From Rhipicephalus microplus (Eukaryota; Arthropoda; Arachnida; Ixodida; Ixodidae), in the NCBI RefSeq assembly GCF_043290135.1, contig NC_134707.1, positions 78,386,987 to 78,450,986 of the forward strand: a DNA stretch of 64,000 bases, read 5' to 3'. Positions 34,746 through 46,024 of this stretch are shown here, in pieces. The position numbers and the translations under genes were made by a program. The notes under the pieces are model-generated. The model searched no databases and was not told where the DNA came from. It worked only from the letters and a program-made list of their open reading frames with translations. Each line of letters starts with the position of its first letter. Position 1 is the stretch's first letter.

Positions 34746-34908
34746 CTAATGTATCCGTGCCTGCATATGCATCCTGGCTTGCAGTGTCCGCGGCAACCAC
34801 CGTCAGGCACGGGTAGTCCATACACGAGTTGGCAGTCGGCGCCACAGTCGGCGTACGCCTCGTTGGCACCACGGCAGCTTGGCTTCGGTCTACCACCACC
34901 GATTGCTG
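34746..34908 (-). CDS. TIL-domain protease-inhibitor gene, internal exon
   Basis: Encodes most of a TIL domain. The cysteines run from CRGANEAYADCGADC through GGCRGHCKPGCICRHGYIR, the tick-type pattern ending in the characteristic C-x-C-x-x-GY. The fourth canonical cysteine appears to be absent. The donor is strong (ATTAG then GTGAGA), and the acceptor is CACAG, or three bases further in. With acceptor 34909 the exon is 163 nt (2 + 53 codons + 2), so it needs one nucleotide from the next exon. The exon at 19853-20153 can supply that. The domain lacks cysteines 9 and 10, which must come from a downstream exon. Upstream exons, including any signal peptide, were not found. Confidence 0.7.
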
Positions 34909-37259
34909 CTGTGCGCACGCACATCAGATTCCTTATCTCAATTTGTTGTGAAAAGAAACCAGGCTTTGATAACAGACACGCCATGTTCACATTGTCCAAA
35001 GAACTGTGTGCAACCTGTGCCTATCTTCTTAATCTATACCTTACCTGGCTGTGTACTGCCTGTGGAGTGTGGTGCACCTTTCACCATGCGATTGTGTCGA
35101 GTGATGAAGTCAGGACGTTGCGTTTCGTTTGAGGTTCACAGTGACGTCATCATGACGCCATATAGTCCTTAAAACGTTCGAATATTTGTGACGTCGGCGT
35201 ATGCACGAACAAGTCGAAAAGTGACATGATCAGAACTTTAGTCGTGTAGCCGTAAGCTTTGATCGCATGAATTTTTTTTTTCACTGTTAATGCAGACGCC
35301 ATTGGTCATTCCTTTTCTTTGATAAGGCATCTAAGGCATTGGAATTATTATTATTCTTGACTTGGTCCGGGAAAATCGTTATCAAACACCCATTGGCGCA
35401 CCTAAATACACACTTATTTTATACACCTACTACATTTTCCATACAAGTTTCACGAAGCGAATCTCAGAAACCACGTAGAGAAAAGCACGGAGTTGAAGTG
35501 TGCTCCGTGCCGGTCCCCAAGGATTCCAGCTGCTCACAATTTCGACACGATAGCGTTGAAAAGCTCTTTTCACAGAAAGTACGGCTACGGTGTCAGTGCC
35601 GCTGGTTATAAACGAAAAAGGTATCATTTTAGTGTAAGTAAAAAACTGAGAAAGCTGCGAATAAAGAAATCCTCGGTGCCAGTGGGGATCGAATCCAAAG
35701 TGTTTGCGTCGGAGTGGGGATAGAACCAGGGACGTTCGCACGGCAAGCGGGAGTTCTACCACACAGCCATGCAAAGGCTGGCAAATGCAGCGGAAATAAC
35801 TTCCTTTGATTGCAAATTCCATGAAAGTTACTTTCATGCTTTACAAGCACACTCGTACTGTACACATGCTTCACAATACTACATGACTTATTGCAGTGGA
35901 AACACGTGGTACAAGCGTGCATTGCCACGGGGCGTCATTACACGAGATTATCATAATGACTTAATAGTTTAAAACCAGTCACCCACCACAAAAAGCACAC
36001 ATGCTACTGCACCATCAATGCCGCGTAGTGGGTGCATAGCAAGCTCGAATAGATTTCATAACCTCTCTTAAAATAGGCACTACAAACAGAACATCACTAT
36101 CACGTTTAACTTTTATAGGCGAAGCTTGAGGGTACATAAATTTTGTTCAAGAAACTCAACCAATTAATTTTGATTCATTATTATGACAGTAACTAGTTCT
36201 TATCTTCAGCTAAGTTATGTTTCGATATCGCATTCATGCAATATAGCGTTAAATGGGAACCAGAAACATTGATTTATGTTTTTGAAAAACAACTTTTACC
36301 TCGGTGAAGCCACCAACTGGTTGAGGGAGGTCTTGAAAACTCCTTAAGCTAGTCTTTAATAAAAGGTTTTGTATGTATGTACGAATACCCTGAAAACCGG
36401 GGAATGACTTTTCGACTCAGTGGTGTAAGCCGAATTTTTTTTGTATGTGTAGGGAGGAGACACCTCTTTGATCGGAAGCGGGAGCCTGGTAGGCGTGATC
36501 AAGTGGCGTTTCGCGTTTCATGTACTATGGCAAAAAAAAGGGGGGGGGGTGCATCGGCTTTGTGTGCCACTTCCTGGCTACGCCAAAGCTCGACTGCATA
36601 TGTTTGAAAGAGAAACGAGACAACCAGTAAGAACTAATACCACTCATCCGAGGACTGAGCTGTGGGATTCATACCTTTGCGAATTATCTTGAATCCATTG
36701 GCGTTACCAGTCCTGAGAATGGACACCTGTGGCAGCCTCTCTTTGGCAGATGAAGGTTACGAAGGCAAAGTGAGGGACGACTAGATTACTGCCTTCAACG
36801 CCGCTATTCTCTGGTCCGTGGTGGTGGCCGCCGATCGAGAAGTACGCCACACTCTGCTATGTGAGACAGGTTCAGCTGCTAGGCATACAAGGAACGCGTC
36901 TATCATGAACTGTTCAGAGATACCTTGCCGGCAGTTTCCATGAGGCCTTGTAGAGCCAGCTTCTATTGGAACAGGCATGCATGAATCGTGTACACAATAA
37001 ACACCTCATATATGAGGTGCTACGTTGCGGAAACTGTGTTACACCTTCAGGCGTTGTGTGTGCGCAGCTGCTATCGCCTCATCCGGTCTGCCAGCATTCG
37101 ATGGAACTGCTGCTTCTAGCACGTGTTTCTTGTTTTCTTCCTGCCACTCGACTGCCTTTGAAGATTATCTACATTTTCTTTAGATGTTCTGTTGTTCCGG
37201 CGACTAAATTAATATCCGGCTGGTCCAGCGCTGCTGTGCACGACATCGACATGCCGCCA
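34909..37259. other. Stretch upstream of the TIL exon
   Basis: Should contain the upstream intron or 5' exons of the TIL gene, but none is recognisable. A tRNA-derived SINE lies at 35690-35790. A small minus-strand open frame at 36781-36978 has no domain I know. Confidence 0.4.
35690..35790 (-). repeat. tRNA-derived SINE head
   Basis: The minus strand reads CATGGCTGTGTGGTAGAAC (A-box-like), then a B-box-like GGTTCTATCCC. The acceptor ends do not pair convincingly. Confidence 0.5.
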
Positions 37260-37261
37260 TG

Positions 37262-37760
37262 TACAAGAAGTTCGGTGACCAAGATGTGTGAGTATGCACG
37301 TCGCGTGCTCAATTTTTGACGTTATATACTCTTGCAAGCTGAGCACGAGGAGAACTAAATAAATAAGGGGTATCAGTGTTGTAAATTATGATATTGCAAA
37401 GTGTACGGGATACCCAATAGAATACACTCGACCCACTCGCAATCGTTCGCGTTGGGCTCAAGGGAAACACCGAAAAGGGCGAACAAACGTTGGCACCTTG
37501 CTGATGTGGCACTGCTATGGGTACGACATGGCCATGTTATCTGTGAGATGTTCGGAGAACGAGATGTGCGAGTAACCACGTCTCGTGCTCGGATGTTCTT
37601 ATAAATACTCGTCCGATCGGAGCGTGAGCAGTACACTAACTGGATACGACGACTGATGTAGTGAATTAGGGCATTGTAGAGTGTACTGCATACCCTATCA
37701 AGTACACTCGACGCGCACATGATGCTTCGCGTTGGGCACAAGTAAAACTTGGAAAATAAA
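37262..37760 (+). repeat. Diverged tandem duplication, about 280-bp units
   Basis: Two adjacent units align in order: GATGTGTGAGTATGCACGTC versus GATGTGCGAGTAACCACGTC, then TATATACTC versus ATAAATACTC, CAAAGTGTACGGGATACCC versus AGAGTGTACTGCATACCC, and TTCGCGTTGGGCTCAAG versus TTCGCGTTGGGCACAAG. Units begin near 37262 and 37545. The family is unknown. Confidence 0.7.
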
Positions 37761-38889
37761 AAAAATTAACGCCAAACGGCCCAGAAGATCTTACTGACAA
37801 CCGCATAACGGGGTTCACCGATTACTGAGGCACAGGGCACTTCACTTATTACTATGCATTAAGGCGGAAGTAGAACAATTACGTGAGATAAATTACAAGT
37901 ATGCTTCTCGTTTTCTTCCGCGTGCACGTGTTGAAAAAGTTGTCGGCAATTTAGAGTAATTGTAATTTTACTATAGGAGAGCAAAAAGCCGTCCCTTGAG
38001 TATGCGCTGTGGTACACCGCTTCAGCTTAAAGTTCCGAGCAATTATCGATTGTATGTTGAGTCGCCACTTGACGCTGACTGAACGGCCTAATGTTCTAAG
38101 TTCTCTACCTCTGATTAGGATATTGAGTAAACAACTTACAAAAAATATCAATGCCATACATTCTACTTGTCTCCTTTCAGACTTAACGTCAATCGGTAAA
38201 CCAAACTTTCTATTTATACCAATTGAAAACAGTATATCAAAAATCACTGGGCAGGAAATGTTTCCGGGACCGCAGTGAGCTTCTGTTGTCAGCCATTTCT
38301 CATTCGCTTCAAGCCTCCACATTTCTCGCCACTTTTGTCTTGCTTAGATTGACAACAGGTCGTACTTTTCAAGCTTGGAGCACTCTAGAGGCCCAGAATG
38401 TCACATGCTGTCGTGTGCCGTCATTGTACGTACGTTGTCGTAGCTTGGCGTAACGCAGGCCAAGCCACGAATACCATAGCCATCTGTGGTATTATGAAAG
38501 TGCACTCGCTCGCAAGAGGTAGAAGACTTCTTCAAGCGCAGTGATGATAATAAGGGCAGATCAATTCAGGGACTCCCGCTGTCGCATGTTGTGTTTGCTT
38601 TGTGCAATGCATGGAAAATCAAGAATAAAAATATATAACAGAGCAAGCGAGCGATCAAATAAAGAGGGAAAGAAAGTACGATTAAATATTGAAATAATAA
38701 GAACAAAAAGAACAGAACAAAAACAAAGTAAGGAACAAATGCAAATAAAGAGAGAAAAAAAAGGTGGCAAAAAGCAAAAACAAAGAAAGAGAGGACGAAT
38801 AAATAGAAAACTGAAAAGAAACAAAGCTGCGTACTACATTTAGGCTTGTAAAACATATTACGAAGCCGCACTAATTTTTTTCTTTTCTT
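37761..38889. other. Gene-poor stretch with purine-rich tract
   Basis: No gene recognised. From about 38620 to 38830 the plus strand is almost only A and G; the Lys/Arg/Glu-rich open frame across it reflects this composition and is not supported as a gene. Confidence 0.5.
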
Positions 38890-38952
38890 TTGATTGATTG
38901 AATATTATGTGAGGTTCAACGTCCCGAAACACATTATGGTTAAGAGAGACGC
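38890..38952 (-). repeat. Ruka-type SINE, 3' tail fragment
   Basis: TTTGATTGATTGAATATTATG, GTTCAACGTCCCGAAAC and AGAGAGACGCC are the reverse complement of the Ruka tail (GGCGTCTCTC to TCAATCAA). The head is lost. Confidence 0.6.
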
Positions 38953-39363
38953 CAATGTTTGCTTTTGCTACTGTGTAGACAAATATCAGTGAAATTTTCT
39001 TCATTTCTTACATTTTTGCATGCACTGTGAACTAAACTAGCTGTATGGGCACTGGCAGTAAAGTTTGTCGCTTTTCGAAAATATACGGGAGGATGTAAAG
39101 AATGACGGAACATTCGTGCATGCTGCCGACTGGCACAACTCCGATGCACACTGTAATTGTCTTGCGTCGCTCGAAGTTCATCATACATTTATCGAACTCG
39201 GGCTGTATGCTCTACGTTCACCTGGTCGAAGCTAAAAAGTCGGGAAATGTTCGCATAGCTCGCACAGGATTACTTTCTTGGTTAGATGGCAATAATCCAA
39301 GAGCATGCAGCATGTTATATAATGTCATTCTAAATAAAATAAAATAGTTGGACCTCTATGTAT

Positions 39364-39470
39364 TGCCTCCATCGAAAATGCAGCCGCCGCTGCTGGGAAT
39401 AAATCTCGCAGCCCTTGTGTCAGCAGCAGAGTACCTTAGCCACAAGACCAATAGGCCGGGGCGGCCTTTT
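39364..39470 (-). repeat. Ruka-type SINE, head fragment
   Basis: The minus strand contains CCGGCCTATTGGTCTTGTGG (A-box region), TAAGGTACTCTGCTGCTGAC, a decayed B-box and GCGGCGGCTGCATTTTCG. Only the tRNA-related part and the first body block remain. Confidence 0.65.
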
Positions 39471-39639
39471 TTAGGTGTGTGGGGGAGCTGATGTGGAGCT
39501 GCTAAATGCCTAGCCCTGTCAGAAGTGACCACGAAAATAGTTGCTTTCGGTTAATGGCGAATATGAAGAATGTGTAGCTCATTACGGTCCACAAACGCGA
39601 TGTGAGGATGAGGTGCGCCATAGGCGAGGGCCCAGGAAT

Positions 39640-39790
39640 TTTCGCATATGCGACGGTCTTTAACGTGCACCGAAATCACAATATAGACGGGCCTCTAGCA
39701 TTTTCGTCGGCATCAATATGCCACCACCAGGGCCGGAATCGAACCCGCGACTTTCAGATCAGCTGCCGAGTGCCATAACCAGTGTGTCAA
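39640..39790 (-). repeat. tRNA-derived SINE, Ruka-related
   Basis: The minus strand reads GGTTATGGCACTCGGCAGC, GCGGGTTCGATTCCGGCC (good B-box), GAAAATGCTAGAGGCCCG and GGTGCACGTTAAAGACC. It has a Ruka-like body with a better-preserved B-box. Confidence 0.7.
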
Positions 39791-42649
39791 TAAGACGGAC
39801 AATTTTAACAAAAAGAGCTATTAAGAACCTTAAAACGACACCCGGATTCAACTTGACAGGATCATGAGCACGCGATGAACTCACAGTGGTCCCAGGCTAC
39901 ACATCCGTAGCAAAATAGTGCAACCGCCAGAAGAAACTGCGCGAAGTAACATCAAAGCATCTTCACTTACAGAAGTCGACTCGGCGTCCGTCGGGCAATA
40001 TTTTGGAGACTTTGCTAACAAGGACATTCGCTTATATCGGAGCCTTCAGAGCCACACGCAAGTGCCCGCACGACCTCTAAACCGAGGGACTGCTACCGGC
40101 GGCATGGAGGACGACCGGATGGCTGACCGCGCGCATACATTTGCTACGCGTCTTGAAAGCGAGTACAGCAGGGCCACTGAAGAACTGCAGGTGCAAATAT
40201 TCCTTTTCCTTTCTACCTCGTAAGGGTATGCATTCGCTTGTGACGGGAGCTAAAGTTGTCTTCATGCTCGTCTATACATTTCTATAGCAGACCAAGAACA
40301 GGTGCGTGACTCAATAGCTCACGGCCGGACCCTGCATTAAAGAAACGCGATGCCCTCTGTAGCAATTGTATAGATCTACGGTGCGTGTGTGTTGCTCTCA
40401 ATGCGCGACGTCAAACTGATTTTTCCTACAATGGTTGGGGGCTTGCGTTCGCAAGTGCGACGTTTGCTGCGCAAACGTAGCGGCGTGTGCAGCACTTGCA
40501 AGAGTGAGGCCGGATTATTGGGGAAAGAAAGAAGGAAATGAACGAAAGGAAGGAAAGAAGAAAGAAATAACAAAATCTATGCATCCCCAAGAAGCGAAGT
40601 ATGGTGAGAAGCCTAAACACCGGCGAACGTTCTCACCACAACTGATCTATGACATTCCTACTCGCGCATGTAAATGGGTGCCAACGCTTGTGTACAGATA
40701 TGCAAAGTGACTTTGCCATTGAGTCACCACTCCCCAAGCCTTCATCTTCAGGGTGGCAGCTTGTTACCGGTGTTGCTGCTTTTCCACCAATTCTAGAGTT
40801 CTGGCCTTCGGGGTAGCTTGCTGTCTGCGTAGATGTTGAGCCGCCTAAGCCGTGCTCTTATCTCTGGAGTAACAGCGTGCTGTGGGCGTTGTCGCTTCGC
40901 CTCTCGTGGGCGAAAGTGGTTGGACGATCATTTCCATCCATGGAAGAAAGACAAAGTTTGTTTCCGTGAAATCATGGCTCACACCCACTCAGGGAGATTG
41001 GCCAAGAAAGCGTAGGGCATTTTTATTGTGAGCATTATAACTATGTGTAATGAATTTGTAATACAATATGACTAATGTAAGGCAAACCACATAAAAAGAG
41101 AGCAAACGCAGAATTAAAAAAAATGGAACAGCCAAGTTGAGAAACTTTGAGATTTCAGGTGTTGTAATTACAACTCTGCTGCGTTTACTTCACCAAGGAT
41201 GGTCTTCTTCTTCTTCTCTTCTCAACGTACTCACCCATGGAGCACGCTTATTCTTCATCGTCATCAGCGTCATCGTCGCCATGGCCTATATTGGGTACCT
41301 TACACCAGCTGTGCTGGACTACGGACAGTGCAAAAGGGACCAGCCTAGGCCCCAAGTTGGTTTGTCAGTAAAAGAATGAAGCAAAAAAAAGAAATAAAGA
41401 AAGAAACAAAGTACGCACTGAAGGTAAGGCAATGAGGTTAACACTAGGGTTTTGTTAGACTTGCCCGTGCCCACGAAGATAGCATCGCTGCGAATATTAG
41501 GGTATCCTATTATTCGAAATTTTACACTTTTTTCTAACAGCGTGGGATATAGGGGGGGGGGCTTATTCAGTTTTCTTAATAGGTATAGAGAAGTTCTCAC
41601 TTTCCGCTCCTCACGGATCGGTGAGAAATGTAGGCGATTGATACGACGTATCCAAAGGCGGCATACGTAAAAAGATCCGAGAGCTATATCTTTGTTTGAA
41701 TGAAACTGGAACTGTTTCAATTCAAAAGTCAATGAGAGCATGCGACATAGAAGGAGTATAGCACGTCACTCAGCTATGCAACGATAGCGATATTGTTTGT
41801 TTGCAGTGGATACTTTTTTTCATCACCACCGTCTCGCCATTGTCTAATTCGTGGACCAGCTTTTAAATTTTGTGACGGCAGTCGCTTCCAGCTAAGGCGA
41901 GGGAATTAGATACCTCATTAGACACTGAAGTAACGGTCAGCGTTAACTCAAGTTATGCAAAAAAAAGTAATCATGTGATTCTTTAACCTCGTGTTATATA
42001 TGAGGCGTCACAAAGTTTCAGGATTCGGGACATAATCTTGAAGTTCAGGGGACGTTACTGTATTATCACAAATGGTGACGTTGAAATATGACCATATCCC
42101 GTTACACCGATACTTGGTCATAAAGATTAGTGGCTGCTCTCAGAGGCGTACGAGGTTGAGAACGCCTGCAATATACCTCCGATGCATGGGAGAGACCATG
42201 GAGCATGGGGTAGCCAAAAAATTAAAGTTTGAGGGTAAAAGGGTTTGGCTTACATCAGGGCTTCGTCATGTGATGCATTATGTGAAAAATTCAGTCACGT
42301 ACGTCGTCAAACCGTTTTCTCCAGTCACACGTGGCAGATACCCGTGTGCCTAGGGCCGTGGTACGCGCCACAAACGATTGACAGTTTATGTCTACCCCAG
42401 AATGCAGAGGACAGAAATTAGCAATTTAAACTAGAGAGCGTTAAGAGAAATTGACATCGATAGCGTAGACCCGACGAATGCAAAGATGAAAAATCCAGAT
42501 CTTCATAGGAATCAAACCAAAGTCCTCTGCGTGGAATTCGGGGGCTCTTTTACAGAGACCTGCCAGGTCTTCAAACTGCTTTGCAAAAAAAGACACCGTG
42601 CAGGCAAAAGGTCGGTACTACTTCAATTAGGGTCGCAGTGCTGGGGATG
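39791..42649. other. Gene-poor stretch
   Basis: No gene can be supported. An open frame at 39918-40223 holds a possible exon ending in a donor-like CTGCAG/GTGCAA at about 40190, but it has no recognisable domain. A tRNA-like B-box (minus strand GGTTTGATTCC) lies near 42510. Confidence 0.4.
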
Positions 42650-42885
42650 CGATATATAAGGTTTAACGTCCCAAAACCACCATATGAATATGAGAGACGC
42701 CGTAGTGGAGGGCTCCGGAAATTTCGACCACCTGGGGTTCTTCAACGTGCACCCATATCTGAGCACACAGACTTACAACATTTCAGACTCCATCGGAAAT
42801 GCACCCGCCGCAGCCGGGATTTCATCCCGCGACCTGCGGGTCAGCAGCCGAGTACCTTAGCTACTAGACCACAGCGGCCGGGCGG
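42650..42885 (-). repeat. Ruka-type SINE, best-preserved copy
   Basis: On the minus strand: GGCCGCTGTGGTCTAGTAGC (A-box), TAAGGTACTCGGCTGCTGAC, CCGCAGGTCGCGGGATG, GGCTGCGGCGG, GCATTTCCGATGGAG, GGGTGCACGTTGAAGAACCC, CAGGTGGTCGAAATTTCC, CCTCCACTACGGCGTCTCTC and TGGTTTTGGGACGTTAAACC. Head, body and tail are all present and little altered. Confidence 0.85.
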
Positions 42886-43864
42886 TCACAGTGCTGGCTA
42901 TCTAATTTCGTAACAAAGCAACAATAATACGTATGCAATATTATTTGGCACACATCATGTCAGGTTAACGTCAATTCTGGTTCAAATGCCGACTCCTCTC
43001 TTAAAGCAGATTATATAGAAATAAATATATACCTCAACCAAACACGGCTCCAACAGTTACGGATTCAACAAACACGACTACCATTCTCGCCAGCACAAGC
43101 ACCACATATGAGCTAACCATATTTCGTATTAAAAATATCCATGTTGCTACTGGTATCCTTACCCAAAAGTAAACAACTGGATATATCAATCGAACACGGC
43201 AGTTCAACATATGTCTATTCGTACAATATTTACATTCCTCTTTAACGCTAATTCGTAACGTTTAGCTACATAAAAATACATCAGTCACCTATCCTCCCCA
43301 TTGCCTTCATTTTGTTGGTACGTGAGGCCTACGGAAATATTTACGAAGGCAATCTTTATTGCCAATATGGCTTTCTATATATGAAGGTATGCAAGTTTCC
43401 GCGTTTGTCATAAGCATTTCTATTGAAGATCAATGACGTTGTGTTCGGAAACTGATTCGTTTTGAACTATGCCTCATGAATTATGCAGTAACAGGGTGTT
43501 GTAACAAACAAGTTAATGAACACGAAAAGTCTCGAAGCAAATCAACCAGCAAATAAAATCGTGTAATAGACTGTGTTACGGCTTAGAAAATAGAAACTGG
43601 GGTAGCGGTATTTAATAAGGCGCTCCTATTTTATAGATTATTACTTCAACCAAAACAAGTAGCACACGTGAATGGCTGCGTAAAGATCTCCTTTGGCAAG
43701 AAAGCCTTGTGAAGTGGCGTCAACATAAGCTGTGCTACGTAATATATTTTAAAGGGGTGCTCCAATAAAAGTATGTGCATTGAGAACTTGAGTAAACATT
43801 TGCTGTGTTACTTCATTGCTCTAAGTTTACTTTTCTTTTAGAAAGCAGTCTTTCCTTAAGCACA
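42886..43864. other. Region downstream of the chitinase-like gene
   Basis: It probably includes the 3' UTR of the minus-strand gene ending at 43865. The nearest clear minus-strand AATAAA is near 43355 (plus CTTTATTG), about 500 bp beyond the stop. The rest is AT-rich and unassigned. Confidence 0.4.
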
Positions 43865-45454
43865 TCACGCCTTAAGTTTGGGCTTGTTCCTCAGGCACAC
43901 AGACGGAAAGTATTCGGAGTCCCAGTTCACTAAGCCGTAGCACAGAGACTGCACTTGAGTCAGAAGATCTCTGTAGAAGGCTTGGGCCTGTTCTGGCGTC
44001 TGGTAGATGATCCCCGTCTGGCCCGAACAAGTGTACGTATTGTACCGATAGGCCCTGGACGCCCAGGACTGGTTCCACAAAGAACAAGCGTACTCAATGT
44101 CATCTAGATGTGTTTGTTTAGCCTTCCTGATGGCTTGAATTTTGCTCGCATCGCACGCCTCACGCAGAGAAACCAGGAATGGTCTACTGGTAAACATGTG
44201 ACAAGCGGGTACTGCTCTTCCTCCTTTGTCTTGGCGGGATGGAAAGTGAACCTCATGTGGCGAGGGCCAGAAAGTTGCGTTCTCCAGCATTCTGGCGTCA
44301 GGGTAAAGGAACAAGTTGTCTGAACTGGCGAGAATTTTTGTGAGGGCGAGAATCTTATCTCTGTAAGCCTCGCCACCCCTGACTGTGTACGGCAATACCA
44401 GCGCCAGCGTATAGTTGTGCCGCCGTAGTTTTCGAGACAGCACCCCAATAACGCTCGCTACGCTTTCGTCCCTGCTCTCAGGGGTATCCTGCAGGAGTAT
44501 CGCGAGACCATTGAAACCAGAAGCGTTCAACGAACCTAGGACGCTTCGAAAGAATGACGAGCGTCTCTCGCGCTTCTCGTTCGCCAGCCTTGAAAGGGTT
44601 GCGTCAGAGAATCTCACTCCTATGATTACCTTTCTCGCAGTCCTTCGGTGACAATGCGCGGAACGTAGGATTAATTCGCTGACGTTTGATGAATTGGTCT
44701 GGAAAGGTGGTGGCTGTAAAGTTAGATTGTCGTTGACAGTTGCACAGCAAAGAATGATCGCATCGCAGCAGGGCGCAGGTGATGAGGTGGGTGAGAGCTC
44801 ATCGTCACGGGGACCCGGCTGGGAGTGCACCGATTTGCTTCCAATGCAGACCTTCCGCAAGGCCGGTAGAGGGTAAGCCAGCGCGTCCGGTGCCGACTCT
44901 GATACCGGGGATCCGGTCCTCCGGGTAGCGACTCTGGATGATAGCCACAGCTGCGCGTCATTTTTGAGAGGAACCATGCCTTTTCCCAAGGCATTTAGGT
45001 GTGCTAGATTAAGGCCACGCCCTTCGGCTTCCCCTTCCGATGTGGACTCTTCCTTTGGAGCGTCTTGCTCTTTGATGAGTTCAATGAACAGGAAAAACGC
45101 CGTAAACGTGACCACGCTCAGCGTTATCGCCACGACCAGGAGGGTGGGGACGCTGCAAGGGATGTCCCACTGCTCGGCTTCCTGCGGATCCTCGCTCAAT
45201 ACCCATGTAATTCGTTTACCGGTACTCGGTCGCGTCCTGTAGCCTTCGTCGTCACGGTGCACAAGAATCGTGGTGACGCTCGGCGATTCAGTAGAGATTA
45301 GTTCAACTGTGGGCGCCGCGTAAAGAGACTGCAGCGCTTCGGTACCCGTCGGGGACGGCATGTTGCCTCGGTAGAAGTAGTCATTGTACCGTGGGTCCCA
45401 GTAGAAGGGAAGGCCCAGCTCGGGATTGTAACGTCGCTTGCGTTCGTTCAACAT
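43865..45454 (-). CDS. Membrane-anchored GH18 chitinase-like protein, catalytic residues lost
   Basis: Intact, apparently intronless 529-residue protein. Residues 1-100 are polar and Tyr/Pro/Arg-rich. A hydrophobic helix at about 102-126 (from SVPTLLVVAI) predicts a type II membrane protein; after an acidic stalk the outer domain resembles glycoside hydrolase family 18. It has an early strand near 230-247 (CCDAIILCCATVNDNLTL), a KVIIGV strand near 275, and FFRSVLGSLNASGFNGLAIL near 301-320. It ends with GIIYQTPEQAQAFY and YGLVNWDSEYF near 481-515, like the closing strand and tryptophan of GH18. The DxxDxDxE signature is replaced (FNGLAILLQ), so chitin hydrolysis is not expected; a lectin-like or scaffold role is an inference. 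The start has A at -3. A gypsy element lies 172 bp upstream on the same strand. Confidence 0.72.
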   Translation of the reverse strand: MLNERKRRYNPELGLPFYWDPRYNDYFYRGNMPSPTGTEALQSLYAAPTVELISTESPSVTTILVHRDDEGYRTRPSTGKRITWVLSEDPQEAEQWDIPCSVPTLLVVAITLSVVTFTAFFLFIELIKEQDAPKEESTSEGEAEGRGLNLAHLNALGKGMVPLKNDAQLWLSSRVATRRTGSPVSESAPDALAYPLPALRKVCIGSKSVHSQPGPRDDELSPTSSPAPCCDAIILCCATVNDNLTLQPPPFQTNSSNVSELILRSAHCHRRTARKVIIGVRFSDATLSRLANEKRERRSSFFRSVLGSLNASGFNGLAILLQDTPESRDESVASVIGVLSRKLRRHNYTLALVLPYTVRGGEAYRDKILALTKILASSDNLFLYPDARMLENATFWPSPHEVHFPSRQDKGGRAVPACHMFTSRPFLVSLREACDASKIQAIRKAKQTHLDDIEYACSLWNQSWASRAYRYNTYTCSGQTGIIYQTPEQAQAFYRDLLTQVQSLCYGLVNWDSEYFPSVCLRNKPKLKA

Positions 45455-45626
45455 TTTTATCTTCTTCTACTTTCTCTTCCTCTAGCGAAATGACACGCGC
45501 GATTTTTCACGTGCTGATTATGAACTTGGCTGGAGTGACATGACCAGCTATGACGACTGGGTATAAGAAAACATTACTACACTTGTTCCACAAGAGCAGT
45601 TTTATGGCTTACAATTGTTTCAATAT
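45455..45626 (-). promoter_or_regulatory. Residual 5' flank between chitinase-like gene and gypsy 3' LTR
   Basis: Only 172 bp of host sequence remain between the start codon and the LTR. On the minus strand it contains TATA-like words (CATAAAACTG about 15-20 bp from the LTR, and TTATACCC further in). The original distal promoter is now beyond 51190. No transcription start can be fixed from sequence. Confidence 0.35.
45623..45626. repeat. Target-site duplication ATAT, left flank of gypsy element
   Basis: ATAT precedes the left LTR and also follows the right LTR at 51191-51194. Four-base duplications are usual for Ty3/gypsy insertions. It reads as AATAT if the terminal A of the LTR is counted outside. 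Confidence 0.6.
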
Positions 45627-45794
45627 TGTCACGATGAGTCACAAGTACTGGGGGATTTATTGAACGACCGGGTAGCTAGCTCTAGGACGATGCGTCAGTC
45701 GTGGCTGGCTTTCGAGCAGAGAAGAACGCGATCTTCTTTTTTTCCTCCAGATTTAGAGCCGCTCTTGCTGCCAACCCACTACGTGCTGGCGGCA
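45627..45794 (-). repeat. Gypsy 3' LTR
   Basis: Bounded by TGTCAC and GGCA on the plus strand, TG to CA on the element strand. It contains a minus-strand AATAAA (TTCAATAAATCCCC) suited to 3' processing. Compared with the right LTR there are three base differences and one extra T. Confidence 0.9.
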
Positions 45795-45797
45795 TTA

Positions 45798-45808
45798 TCC
45801 CCCCTTCC
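45798..45808 (-). other. Polypurine tract of gypsy element
   Basis: The element strand reads GGAAGGGGGGA followed by TAA and then the TG of the 3' LTR: the expected position and composition for the plus-strand primer. Confidence 0.75.
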
Positions 45809-46024
45809 GAAAAGAAAAAAAACAACAAGTACCAAAAAGAGGAAAGGAAAGTACATAGCAGCACCACGATGCTACTACATAGGCACGTGAAAAAAAAATT
45901 GAAATTCGGACGAAGTGAAAGTTAAAATTGAAGAGCGTGCCAACATAGGAAACGTCAATGAACGAGAAAGTAAGTTCAGAAAATAAACAAAAAACACAAA
46001 GAACGCTGTACGGTAAAGGAAAAG
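45809..46024. other. Untranslated 3' part of gypsy element
   Basis: A-rich on the plus strand (T-rich on the element strand), lying between the integrase stop and the polypurine tract. No conserved frame, and in particular no envelope gene, is present. Confidence 0.6.

Noticed and set aside
36781..36978. Small minus-strand open frame of about 65 codons
   Set aside because: No domain, no regulatory context and no partner; it may be a transposase scrap but nothing supports this.
38541..38843. A 100-codon Lys/Arg-rich plus-strand gene
   Set aside because: It lies over a purine-only low-complexity tract; no domain and no splice or start context supports it.
39918..40223. Possible host exon with a donor-like site
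   Set aside because: The donor-like CTGCAG/GTGCAA is plausible, but there is no recognised domain, acceptor or partner exon.
45809..46024. Envelope gene that would make the gypsy element a retrovirus
   Set aside because: Only about 215 bp of A-rich sequence lies between the integrase stop and the polypurine tract, with no conserved frame.
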